Source: Streptomyces altiplanensis (GTDB taxonomy: Bacteria; Actinomycetota; Actinomycetes; Streptomycetales; Streptomycetaceae). Taken from it: DNA of 48,329 nucleotides. The notes below the pieces were generated by a model. It was not told the DNA's origin, did no database searches, and was given only the letters and a program-made list of their open reading frames with translations. This document shows, piece by piece, positions 16,322-23,137 of this stretch (position 1 is the first letter of the stretch; the number at the start of each line of letters is the position of its first letter). Where the stretch lies: the NCBI GenBank assembly GCA_003719395.1, contig RHMC01000042.1:1-48329 (forward strand). Direction: 5' to 3'. The translations under genes were made by a program, and so were the position numbers.

Positions 16322-16675
16322 TCAGGCCGCCTTCGAGGCCGACGCAGCGTTGGCGAGCGAGGTGACAGCGACCGCGCGGAACGCGATCCCGTGCCGCTTC
16401 TGCCCGTTGAACTCGTTCTCCCACGCCGAGGCGACCAGCCCCGTCAGCGCGACCGGGGTGCCCATGGCCAGGTCCTCGGACACGCCCGGCTGGGGAACGG
16501 TGAGCTTGAGGATCTCTACCTCGTCCGGCGTGGAGAACATGACCTCCACCGTCATCAGCGTCACGCCGTCCTTGTCGAGCGCGATCTCACCGGTACGGCG
16601 GTCCTTGACCTTGGGCTGCGGGGCCTTGGCGACCATCACGGTCGCGTTCGTGGTGTCGACGGGAATCTGACGCAC
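16322..16675 (-). CDS. OB-fold-like protein heading the transfer operon
   Basis: 117 residues, starting MRQIPVDTTNATVMVA. The middle is beta-rich, and the segment TPVALTGLVASAWEN followed by GQKRHGIAFRAVAV is patterned like the end of a single-strand DNA-binding OB fold (W-E-x-x-x-G-Q-x-x). GTG 16675 follows GAGGAG with a nine-base spacer. It lies immediately downstream of the two GntR operators and directly before traSA. A role in handling single-stranded intermediates of rolling-circle replication is an inference. Confidence 0.65.
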   Translation of the reverse strand: MRQIPVDTTNATVMVAKAPQPKVKDRRTGEIALDKDGVTLMTVEVMFSTPDEVEILKLTVPQPGVSEDLAMGTPVALTGLVASAWENEFNGQKRHGIAFRAVAVTSLANAASASKAA

Positions 16676-16710
16676 AGCAGATCACTCCTCTGTAGGTGCT
16701 CAACTCCATC

Positions 16711-16726
16711 ACTCATGTATATGAGT
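16711..16726. promoter_or_regulatory. GntR operator 1
   Basis: The perfect palindrome ACTCATGTATATGAGT lies 36 bp upstream of the transfer operon's first start codon. It is related to 16747-16762 and 17615-17630. Confidence 0.75.
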
Positions 16727-16746
16727 GACATGAAGAAGAGTGCATC

Positions 16747-16762
16747 ACTCCTGTACATGAGT
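16747..16762. promoter_or_regulatory. GntR operator 2
   Basis: ACTCCTGTACATGAGT has 14 of 16 positions in common with operator 1, whose start it follows by 36 bp. Together they would cover the transfer-operon promoter. Confidence 0.75.
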
Positions 16763-16814
16763 CAACCCGCCGCGAAGAAGAAATCGCAGCGGGCTGAGGT
16801 GAGTTGAGTGCGTG

Positions 16815-17606
16815 TCAGTCGGTGGCGGGGATCCTGTAGCTGAAGACGAACTGGTCAGCGGCCATGAGGGTGTCGCAGACCTCAACCACACGACCCTCTT
16901 CGGTCACGGCGTCGCGGATGAGGTGAACGACCGGGGAGCCGGGGCTCAGCGCGAGTTCGGAGGACTCCGCCTTCGAGGCCGGCCGCGCCTGGAGAGTCTC
17001 CACGAACTCCGCGAAGACATGGCCGTCGTCTTCGAGTCGGGCATAGATCCCACCGGGGCCGGGGTTCTCGGAGAACAGCTCGGGGATGTCCTTCACGACG
17101 TCCCACGGCAGGTAGGACGTAGCAGTCTCGACCGGAGTGCCGTTGCGGAAGTAGAGGCGGCGGCGGGCCAGCACCTTAGCTCCGGAATCCACACCGAGGC
17201 GGTCCGCGATGTCGTCGGGCGCGTCGGCCGGGCCGATGAACAGTACGCTCACCTTGGCGGTCGCGCCGGCCTGCTCCGACTCCGCGAGGTAAGCGGCCTT
17301 CCCACCCTTGCGATGCGAGCGCCGGAACCGGTCCGAAGACCGATGACGTACTGGGGGCCGGGCCTTCACCAAGGACCCCTTGCCGTGCCGGGTCTCCACC
17401 AGCCCACTGGCGCGGACCTCCGCCATGGCCTTGCGGATCGTGCCGCCGGAGACGCCATAACGGTCGACCAACTCGGACTCGCTCGGCACCATGTCGCCAG
17501 GCTTGAGGACGCCCGCCCGGATCTGCTGAACGATCTCGTCGGCGATCTGAACGTACCGAGGTACGGCCTTGCCACCTCCTACTGCTGTTCCCATCGTCCT
17601 ACTCAC
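16815..17606 (-). CDS. GntR-family transcriptional repressor (KorSA-like)
   Basis: 263 residues. A GntR winged helix (YVQIADEIVQQIRAGVLKPG, then SESELVDRYGVSGGTIRKAM, ending RHGKGSLVK) is followed by a UTRA-type ligand domain (VLARRRLYFRNGTPVETATSYLPWD...LIRDAVTEEGRVVEVCDTLMAADQF). In pSAM2 the GntR protein KorSA represses transfer and replication genes. Three matching palindromes, two before the transfer operon and one at its own promoter, fit the same role. GTG 17606 has AGGAG eight bases upstream; ATG 17594 is the alternative. The UTRA domain suggests a small-molecule inducer. Confidence 0.88.
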   Translation of the reverse strand: MSRTMGTAVGGGKAVPRYVQIADEIVQQIRAGVLKPGDMVPSESELVDRYGVSGGTIRKAMAEVRASGLVETRHGKGSLVKARPPVRHRSSDRFRRSHRKGGKAAYLAESEQAGATAKVSVLFIGPADAPDDIADRLGVDSGAKVLARRRLYFRNGTPVETATSYLPWDVVKDIPELFSENPGPGGIYARLEDDGHVFAEFVETLQARPASKAESSELALSPGSPVVHLIRDAVTEEGRVVEVCDTLMAADQFVFSYRIPATD

Positions 17607-17614
17607 TCTCCTAT

Positions 17615-17630
17615 GCTCCTATACATGAGT
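17615..17630. promoter_or_regulatory. GntR operator 3, overlapping the Nudix start codon
   Basis: GCTCCTATACATGAGT lies between the divergent gntR and Nudix genes. The ATG of the Nudix gene (17625) is part of the palindrome, so a bound repressor would block both transcripts. Confidence 0.7.
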
Positions 17631-18080
17631 AACAGCGCCCAAGAAGCCCCGTCAACGCCGAAGCACAGTGTGTCCGTGGCGGGCGCAGTCGTGCGCGAGG
17701 ACGGCCGGCTCCTGGCGATCCGCCGCGCGGACAACGGGACATGGGAACTGCCGGGCGGAGTGCTGGAGCTGGAGGAATCCCCGGAGCAGGGGGTCAGCCG
17801 CGAGGTCTGGGAAGAGACCGGCATTCATGTCGAGGTCGACGAGCTCACGGGCGTCTACAAGAACACGACCAGAGGCATCGTCGCCATGGTCTTCCGGTGC
17901 AAGCCCTCCGGGGGCACCGAGCGCACGTCATCCGAGTCCACCGCGGTTGACTGGCTCACACCGGAGCAGATCACCGAGCGGATGTCAGAGGTCTACGCGA
18001 TCCGCCTGCTTGACGCCCTGGACGGGGCCGGCCCGCATGTTCGGAGCCACGACGGGCGCCGGTTGGCACAGACGCCGTGA
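17625..18080 (+). CDS. Nudix hydrolase, probable Pif-type transfer immunity factor
   Basis: 151 residues with a complete Nudix box: GGVLELEESPEQ leading into REVWEETGI (GX5EX7REUXEEXGU). The opening VSVAGAVVREDGRLLAIRRADNGTWELPGG is typical. In pSAM2 the neighbouring pif gene encodes a Nudix-motif protein that blocks redundant transfer into cells already carrying the element. Location beside the GntR repressor supports the same role here. The ATG lies within operator 3. The stop overlaps the following gene by four bases (GTGA), so the two form an operon. Confidence 0.85.
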   Translation: MSNSAQEAPSTPKHSVSVAGAVVREDGRLLAIRRADNGTWELPGGVLELEESPEQGVSREVWEETGIHVEVDELTGVYKNTTRGIVAMVFRCKPSGGTERTSSESTAVDWLTPEQITERMSEVYAIRLLDALDGAGPHVRSHDGRRLAQTP

Positions 18081-18310
18081 CTGTAGAGCCTCGCCGAAGG
18101 ATGAGCCGCGAGGAAGCCTTGGCTCTTGTGCAGCGCCTCTTGACCGGTGACCTTGCTAGCGAGGCAGATGGTGACGAGATCCTTGCCGCCTTGGAGCGCG
18201 GACTCGCATGCCCTCACATCAGCGACTACATCTACTGAGACATGGATCCCGATCTGAGCGCCGAGCGGATCGTCGATCGAGCACTGGCCTACAAGCCGAT
18301 CACTCTCTGA
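18077..18310 (+). pseudogene. Colicin E9 immunity-like protein, interrupted by an internal TGA
   Basis: The GTG at 18077 overlaps the Nudix stop. The frame gives REEALALVQRLLTGD, then ISDYIY, and stops at TGA 18236-18238 after 53 codons. The same frame continues without a break into DMDPDLSAERIVDRALAYKP and ends at 18310. Together the two parts align well with DNase-colicin immunity proteins (Im9-type). Im9 has SDLIYYP where this gene has SDYIY followed by the stop; the stop is one base from TGG (Trp). A truncated 53-residue peptide or a recently inactivated gene are the options; readthrough is less likely. No toxin gene is nearby. Confidence 0.65.
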
Positions 18311-18349
18311 CCTAGGCAGCGCGGTAAGAGTTTCTCTACTTCATCAAGG

Positions 18350-18420
18350 CCCCGCGCACGGCGCGGGGCGCGCCGCCCTTCGGCCGGCCGCCGCTCTGTC
18401 TTCGCCAGCGGCGGCCGGCC
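18350..18420 (+). terminator. Two consecutive hairpins after the Nudix/immunity operon
   Basis: The first, at 18350-18368, has stem CCCCGCGC/GCGCGGGG with a three-base loop. The second, at 18382-18420, has a perfect 14-bp stem (GGCCGGCCGCCGCT and its complement) with an 11-base loop. This is probably a strong terminator that insulates the inverted repeat downstream. Confidence 0.7.
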
Positions 18421-18487
18421 AGGCCGGCGCGCTGCGTGCGCGGGTGTTGGGTGGGAAACCCCGTTGTGGCTGGGGCGGTCGGCTCCA

Positions 18488-18631
18488 CGGCTTTAGGCAG
18501 CCACTTTGGGGCGAGCCTCTAAGATCATGGCCCCGATTCGGGCTGTTGCGGGCAGGCTAGGTGCTGCCCGAATCGCGGCCAGCGTAAGGGGCCATGATCA
18601 CTCGCCCCAAAGCAGCTCCAGCCCAAAGCCG
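18488..18631. repeat. Large interrupted inverted repeat, candidate replication or transfer origin
   Basis: Three perfect arm pairs are nested around one centre: CTTTGGGGCGAG (18504-18515) with 18601-18612, GATCATGGCCCC (18523-18534) with 18588-18599, and CGATTCGGGC (18534-18543) with 18566-18575. An outer CGGCTTT/AAAGCCG pair at 18488/18625 extends the fold. The 366 bases from 18311 to 18676 hold no gene. A single-strand or double-strand origin, or the clt transfer site, would fit. Confidence 0.75.
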
Positions 18632-18676
18632 CTCCACCGACCTCTTACGCCACTGCTGCACAGCTATCTTCGTCCC

Positions 18677-19213
18677 ATGGATGCTGGGCTAGCAGCGGTA
18701 CTCGGCGCAGGCGCAGGAGCCCTAGCAACGACGGGAGCCGCACTGGCGACTGGCTGGGCTTCGCGAGAGCAAGCGAAGATTGCAGCCCGCGCTGAGCATC
18801 GCCGACAACGCAGGGAGCCTCGCCAAGGGCTCTACAAGCAGTTCATCGACGCTGCAAACACCGCTGAGTGGTACCTGGCGATGCTTCCGCTCCTTATCGC
18901 CACGGCGAACACAGGGGAGCCAACTCCGGCAGAGCATGCCCGGCACTGCCGAGAACTCGCCGACGATGTGCGAAAGGCGTGGCTCGATGTGGTCTTGGCT
19001 GGGCCCGCTGAGGTGGCGCAGACGGCCTCCGAGATCGAAGCCTGCTGCCAGAAGCTAGCGATCTGTGCGGATGCCTTCGCGGAAGGCCAGACGGGCCCGG
19101 CTCTGGAGCGCGATTGCAGGGACCTTATGGAGCGACTTTCCACCCAGCTGCCTCAGTTCATCACCCAGGCGCGAGAGGCCTTGGACGATGACGGAAGTGG
19201 GAAACGCCGGTGA
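18677..19213 (+). CDS. Hypothetical membrane-anchored protein of the AICE
   Basis: 178 residues. One N-terminal transmembrane segment (LAAVLGAGAGALATTGAALATGW) is followed by a basic stretch (KIAARAEHRRQRREP) and a long helical cytoplasmic part with several Cys (ACCQKLAICADAF) and an acidic/basic tail. It resembles membrane-plus-coiled-coil proteins common in Streptomyces genomes, by memory of the family. ATG 18677 has no strong Shine-Dalgarno, and codon bias is weaker than in neighbouring genes. Function unknown. Confidence 0.65.
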   Translation: MDAGLAAVLGAGAGALATTGAALATGWASREQAKIAARAEHRRQRREPRQGLYKQFIDAANTAEWYLAMLPLLIATANTGEPTPAEHARHCRELADDVRKAWLDVVLAGPAEVAQTASEIEACCQKLAICADAFAEGQTGPALERDCRDLMERLSTQLPQFITQAREALDDDGSGKRR

Positions 19214-19375
19214 GCAGGAGAGCATGCCTCTCCCGTGAGCGTGCTACGACGGCTTTCAAGATCGGTTCGGGGCTGACATGCCCCCGTCCGGTAGCGCCTC
19301 TCCAGTGCCGCCAAGTGGCCGGCATGACCATCGCTGACCAATCCGGCTAGAGCTACGGACTCGAAGGCTGCCAGC

Positions 19376-19413
19376 ACCAGACCCCTGACCGGCAAACAGG
19401 CCAGGGGTCTGGT
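19376..19413. terminator. Perfect 12-bp hairpin between convergent genes
   Basis: ACCAGACCCCTG and CAGGGGTCTGGT enclose a 14-base loop. It lies between the 178-residue membrane protein and the convergent small membrane protein. Confidence 0.75.
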
Positions 19414-19445
19414 TGATGGGTGGCTAGTGCGCGCTGGGAGGGGTG

Positions 19446-19652
19446 TTACTCCTCCTCGCCGCCCCCCTTGCCTCCCCTACGGTCGGAGGGGATGACCGCG
19501 ACGACCGCGGCGGCGACTCCCAAGGCCGAGCCGGCGGCCGGCGCGATCATGGCGAGTCCGAATGCGACGGTCCCGGTCGCGACGAGCGCCACCATCTTGC
19601 GGGTGGGGCGGCGACGCCGCTCGCCATCCGGCGGGGTTCGTCGTACTTTCAT
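19446..19652 (-). CDS. Small membrane protein, 68 residues
   Basis: A basic N-terminus (MKVRRTPPDGERRRRPTRK) is followed by two adjacent hydrophobic segments (MVALVATGTVAFGLAMIAP and GSALGVAAAVVAVI) and a Gly/Glu-rich tail. An excellent CAGGAGG precedes ATG 19652. It is an orphan membrane hairpin protein. Spd-like or toxin-like roles are conceivable, but nothing in the sequence decides. Confidence 0.6.
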   Translation of the reverse strand: MKVRRTPPDGERRRRPTRKMVALVATGTVAFGLAMIAPAAGSALGVAAAVVAVIPSDRRGGKGGGEEE

Positions 19653-19981
19653 GTGGACGCCTCCTGGAGTGATGAACGAGGTGTTTCAAGGGCGGCCCCC
19701 GCTGCAACGGGTGGCCGCCTGCTCCATGTGCAGGGGCCGTAGCCGCGTTCTCGATCTAGGCCGTCAAGCGCCCCGCGAGGCCCTAGCCGGCATCCAACAG
19801 ACTGCTTCTCCCTCTCGGCTCCCCCGAACAACTCCTCCCCCGCGCTCCTCGACCTACCGCATGTCCGATTTGGATGCGATTTTCACGGGTCGGATTCCCG
19901 TATCTGATTCCTGTAGCGCATCAGCAGAGTACACTACGACAAGCGGTAGTAGATCGGCACGAACGAAGAGGAGAGCTGCAC
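19653..19981. other. Intergenic region with the promoter of the restriction gene
   Basis: No gene is visible. The last 120 bases are unusually A/T-rich for this genome. They contain TACACT (19930-19935), a good -10 box, overlapped by ACTAC-N8-GTAGT (19933-19950), which could be an autoregulatory operator. Confidence 0.4.
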
Positions 19982-20920
19982 ATGACGGAGGTGAACATCG
20001 CGGACCCAGCGAGCGTGATGTGGGGTCTCGAACCCGGCGACACGATCGAGCGCAAGCGGCTGCACGCCGAGTACGGCGGACGCACGCAGGGGGGCATCGG
20101 CCCGTCGGCGAAGACGCCGAACGTCATGATCTTCACGGACCCGATCGCCGGCGAGAAGCACGGCTACTACGACGGTTGGATGCCGGACGGGCTGTTCCAC
20201 TACAGCGGTGAGGGGCAGTACGGCGACCAGCGGATGCTGTCCGGCAACGCCAGCATCCTGAACCACCGGGCCGAAGGTCGCGCGCTGCGTGTCTTCCAGG
20301 GGGCCCGCGGGGTCGTCACCTACCTCGGCGAGTTCGAGGCAGACAGCTGGTACGAGGCTGACGCTCCGGAGACCGGCGACGGGCCCCTCCGCAAGGTGAT
20401 CGTCTTCAAGCTGCGGCCGGTGGATACCCCAGTGCAGGAGCCGGGGACGAAGCTGGGCCGGGTGCTACGCAATCAGCCTGAACCCGTCATGCACGTCGAC
20501 ATTGAGCAGCAGGAGACCGAGAAGGCATTCGTCAACCCCAGCCGCGAGCCCTACGAAGCAGAGCGGCGGGAAGCCAAGCTGGTGCTCCAGTTCAGCGACT
20601 ACCTCAGGTCAAAGGGCCAACAGGTCCATCGGCACCGGATCATGCCTGACGGCGAGACCCGCCCCCTGCTGACTGACCTCTACGCGCCGGGGATCGGCTT
20701 GCTCGTTGAGGCGAAGGGGAGCGTCACACGCGAGAACGTGCGCATGGCCATCGGACAGCTGGCTGACTACAGCCGCTTCGTACGGCCAGCCACGTGCGCG
20801 ATCCTCCTGCCTTCCAAGCCGCGCAAGGACCTGATTGACCTCGCGACGAGCCAGGAGTGCGTGACCCTATGGCCGACCGGCAAGGGGTTCGAAAGCAGCG
20901 GCTCAGACGTGCTGCCGTAG
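19982..20920 (+). CDS. Putative modification-dependent (type IV) restriction endonuclease: SRA-like reader plus PD-(D/E)XK nuclease
   Basis: 312 residues in two parts. Residues about 10-150 resemble an SRA/YDG base-flipping reader: HGYYDGW, then FHYSGEGQYGDQRM, SGNASILNH and GRALRVF follow the SRA order GY-x-D, YTGSGG-x-D, N-x-AL. Residues about 195-312 look like a PD-(D/E)XK nuclease: an N-terminal Glu-rich helix, then LLTDLYAPG, GLLVEAKG (the E-x-K pair, about residues 242-245), and a helix with QLADYSRF. This order (reader, then nuclease) matches enzymes that cut DNA carrying modified cytosine. ATG 19982 follows GAGGAG. It is the last AICE gene before attR. The functional call is inference from motifs. 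Confidence 0.68.
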   Translation: MTEVNIADPASVMWGLEPGDTIERKRLHAEYGGRTQGGIGPSAKTPNVMIFTDPIAGEKHGYYDGWMPDGLFHYSGEGQYGDQRMLSGNASILNHRAEGRALRVFQGARGVVTYLGEFEADSWYEADAPETGDGPLRKVIVFKLRPVDTPVQEPGTKLGRVLRNQPEPVMHVDIEQQETEKAFVNPSREPYEAERREAKLVLQFSDYLRSKGQQVHRHRIMPDGETRPLLTDLYAPGIGLLVEAKGSVTRENVRMAIGQLADYSRFVRPATCAILLPSKPRKDLIDLATSQECVTLWPTGKGFESSGSDVLP

Positions 20921-20937
20921 CAGATCACTCCTCAGCT

Positions 20938-20965
20938 AATGCTGCTTACTAAGCGATGCAGCATT
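20938..20965 (+). terminator. Hairpin after the restriction gene
   Basis: AATGCTGC and GCAGCATT (8 bp, 12-base loop), followed by ATTATTAATG, unusually A/T-rich here. It is a plausible intrinsic terminator. Confidence 0.6.
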
Positions 20966-21032
20966 ATTAATGTCGGCGGCACCTTGGGGGCACAACACTC
21001 ACATCCAAGCCGCGGTGACCTAGGCGCTCGAC

Positions 21033-21048
21033 GTGCCAGACGCATGCC
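21033..21048. promoter_or_regulatory. Candidate integrase arm site, right end of the AICE
   Basis: GTGCCAGACGCATGCC has two (G/A)TGCC boxes 11 bp apart, like GTGCCACATCCGTGCC at 9597 (in the 3' end of int) and GTGCCCCATCCGTGCC at 22527 and 23593. In each right-hand copy the att core follows about 127 bp later. Confidence 0.5.
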
Positions 21049-21159
21049 AGGTAGGGCGGATAACCGCGGACAACACCGGGCGCCGAACAGCGCTAAGGCT
21101 CTGCCCTCTACGTCTGTTTGCACAGGTCACAGGGCTCGCAGAGCCTTCACGATCGGTGA

Positions 21160-21203
21160 TTCCCAAGCTCAGAGCGCGAGTTCGATTCTCGTCACCCGCT
21201 CCA
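21160..21203 (+). other. attR of the AICE
   Basis: An exact 44-bp copy of the tRNA-Gly 3' end (9491-9534). It is followed at 21209-21235 by a 12-bp (one mismatch) terminator hairpin, as at the tRNA itself. The tRNA 5' half is absent, so this is not a second tRNA gene. Confidence 0.93.
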
Positions 21204-21292
21204 AGCAAAAGCCCCAGGCCAGAGGCCGGGGGCTTCTTTGTCGCTTGGACACAGTTCAGGCGCCGATGGCCACCTTCGCACCACCCACCACA

Positions 21293-21868
21293 TCACGTCA
21301 TTCGGCACCCGACGTGCCGCGTCAGAAGGTCAGCGAAGCCTGGTAGGCCAGCCTTCGCGAGTCGGGCGATGGCATCGGCGATGGTGACTGGAGGGTTGCG
21401 CTTCTCTCCGACAAGCCTGACCACGGTATCCACCACCTCCTGCGGCAACTCCCGATACAACCCGCACAGGTACGAATCTGGATCGATCACCCGCACTCCA
21501 CGCTCAGCCAAGTCACCGGCAGGGAAATCGGCAAGGTTCCACGTGATCAGCGCTTCGGCACCGGCAGCCACGGCTGCCGCCGCATGGTGCCGGTCGTCGG
21601 GGTCATCGCCCGGCATCTCATCCACAAGGTGCCCATAGGCTGCCGCCTCGATCTCACAGTCGGCGAAAAAGCGTCGGACGGCCTGGGCAACCGCTGCAGC
21701 CGAGCCCGCCGAACGCCTCCCCTCCCGGACGATGACCCGCGCCCACTCCGCGAGCAGTCGCTCGGACCACACGATCTCGTGGATGGAGTCCTCGGTGAGG
21801 GCCGGCATCACGTCCATCACCGAGAACGGAAACAAGACGTTGGTGTCCACAAAGACCCGTGCTGCCAC
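21293..21868 (-). CDS. PIN-domain toxin (VapC-like)
   Basis: 191 residues. It has the PIN fold landmarks: the first acidic residue in VFVDTNVLFPF, a Glu in SERLLAEW, an Asp pair in PGDDPDDRHHAAAAVAAGA, and TWNLADFP near the end of the fold. These residues form the metal site of a ribonuclease. It is encoded just after a helix-turn-helix gene (41-base gap), as in toxin-antitoxin pairs. GTG 21868 has GAGGGGGA nearby; an upstream GTG at 21904 is possible. It sits in an AICE remnant. Confidence 0.78.
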   Translation of the reverse strand: MAARVFVDTNVLFPFSVMDVMPALTEDSIHEIVWSERLLAEWARVIVREGRRSAGSAAAVAQAVRRFFADCEIEAAAYGHLVDEMPGDDPDDRHHAAAAVAAGAEALITWNLADFPAGDLAERGVRVIDPDSYLCGLYRELPQEVVDTVVRLVGEKRNPPVTIADAIARLAKAGLPGFADLLTRHVGCRMT

Positions 21869-21909
21869 ACTCCCCCTCTTCTCTTTCACGGCTGCCGTTG
21901 ACACCTACA

Positions 21910-22359
21910 TCAGTAGGGCAGGTCGGTGCCCTCCAAGGCTTCGGCGATCTGACGCCGCCCCTCCCTACGGCGCTCACGCCGCTGCTGGAACGCCAGCACA
22001 TCCGAAAGGCGGACCACACGGTGACTGCTGCCAGGCAGGTTCGTCGAGGGGATGTCACCGGCATCGAGCAAGCGGGCGACGAAAGGCCGGGACAGACCCA
22101 GAAGTTCAGCGGCCTCAGTGGGCGACAACTGCGCCTCGGACGCCAGAACCGTAACCGCGTGCCCGCGGGCCAGCTCACCGGCCGACGCCAGAAGAATGCG
22201 GACCAGCTCCCCTGGCAACACCAGTTCGCCGCCATCCGGGGTACGCACGAGCACCTCTATCGACTCCGGCACCATCCGAGCAGTCGCGGCGAGCGCGCAC
22301 TGGTGTGAGGGATCCGGTTCAACCTTCTCAGCACGGGCAAGAACGCTGGAACGAGCCAT
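21910..22359 (-). CDS. Helix-turn-helix antitoxin (excisionase-type DNA-binding domain)
   Basis: 149 residues. The centre has a MerR/excisionase-like helix-turn-helix: LSPTEAAELLGLSRPFVARLLDAG, then the wing HRVVRLSDVLAF, ending with a basic helix (QQRRERRREGRRQ). ATG 22359 has GGAGGC at the right distance. It precedes the PIN gene and probably autoregulates the pair and neutralises the toxin. The N-terminal ~75 residues are not recognised. Confidence 0.72.
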   Translation of the reverse strand: MARSSVLARAEKVEPDPSHQCALAATARMVPESIEVLVRTPDGGELVLPGELVRILLASAGELARGHAVTVLASEAQLSPTEAAELLGLSRPFVARLLDAGDIPSTNLPGSSHRVVRLSDVLAFQQRRERRREGRRQIAEALEGTDLPY

Positions 22360-22526
22360 GGCCGCCTCCAATCACTGAACCCGGCGAGGAATACATCTGC
22401 AATAACTGTAACTGGGTGGTCCGGCATGGGCAACCGCCCAGAAGGCGAGCCCTCTCGCAGGAGCGGCGGCTTGCCCCACTTCCCGGCTCCGCTGTCCCCG
22501 GCCCAGTGAGGCCCTCGGTGCCGGCC

Positions 22527-22542
22527 GTGCCCCATCCGTGCC
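22527..22542. promoter_or_regulatory. Candidate integrase arm site of att remnant 2
   Basis: GTGCCCCATCCGTGCC differs by one base from GTGCCACATCCGTGCC at 9597. The following CGGAGCGGACAACAGCGG is shared with the copy at 23593. Confidence 0.5.
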
Positions 22543-22653
22543 CTTCGGAGCGGACAACAGCGGTCAAGAGCAGCACCCAGAGACCGCACCAACCTCGCCC
22601 CGTCCGAACAAACATGCAGGTCAAAGCCACTTTGACTGCCCAAGAACCGTTGA

Positions 22654-22695
22654 TTCCCAAGCTCAGAGCGCGAGTTCGATTCTCGTCACCCGCTC
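22654..22695 (+). other. att remnant 2 (tRNA-Gly 3' end copy)
   Basis: 42 bp identical to the tRNA from TTCCC to the discriminator and first C; the CCA end has changed to CTT. A terminator hairpin follows at 22703-22729. Confidence 0.9.
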
Positions 22696-22866
22696 TTTGA
22701 TGAGGGCCCTGGTCGATGACCGGGGCCTTTCGCTTACCCCTCCAGTGCCAGCGGCCCGGAGCCTCACCCCGCGTCGCACAGCCGGAGCGGGCCGCACCCA
22801 GTCTTCACCCGGAGCATGCGGTCTCGACCGTCAAGGCTGGGGACAAAGAAACGGGGACGACAGGCG

Positions 22867-22880
22867 CATACTCCAGTATG
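22867..22880 (+). promoter_or_regulatory. Operator palindrome of the vapBC-like pair
   Basis: CATACTCCAGTATG (6-bp arms) overlaps a -10-like TATGCT at 22878. The antitoxin ATG at 22889 is about where transcription would start, so the message is probably leaderless and autorepressed by the ribbon-helix-helix protein. Confidence 0.6.
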
Positions 22881-22888
22881 CTTGGCTT

Positions 22889-23137
22889 ATGTCCTCAACG
22901 ACTCGGATCACTGTCACGCTTCCCAGCGATCAGGTGGCGGAGCTCCGCAAGCTCACGGACAACGTCTCCGGCTATGTGGCGGAAGCCGTAGCCCGCCAGA
23001 TCCGGCACCAGCTCCTGGGCGACGACCTCCGCCGCCACCAGGAGGAACACGGACACTTCAGCGACGAGGAGCTCGCCGAGGCCCACGCGAAGATCTTCGG
23101 TTCCGCCGGCTCCGTCAAGGGCGCGGACGCCGCGTGA
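22889..23137 (+). CDS. Ribbon-helix-helix antitoxin (VapB-like)
   Basis: 82 residues. The start SSTTRITVTLPSDQVAELRKLTDN with NVSGYVAEAVARQIR is a typical ribbon-helix-helix DNA-binding domain. The rest (HQEEHGHFSDEELAEAHAKIFG) would wrap the toxin. No Shine-Dalgarno is seen before ATG 22889, consistent with a leaderless mRNA from TATGCT at 22878. The stop overlaps the toxin start (GTGA). Confidence 0.8.
   Translation: MSSTTRITVTLPSDQVAELRKLTDNVSGYVAEAVARQIRHQLLGDDLRRHQEEHGHFSDEELAEAHAKIFGSAGSVKGADAA

Noticed and set aside
16391..16807. Long plus-strand frame opposite the OB-like gene
   Set aside because: It is antisense to a gene with a good start and conserved pattern; only its last 28 codons, after the operators, remain a possible peptide.
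22368..22653. Plus-strand frame with CNNC (zinc-ribbon-like) before att remnant 2
   Set aside because: It has no ribosome binding site, the single Cys pair is isolated, and the frame runs into the att core; it is antisense to the antitoxin promoter region.
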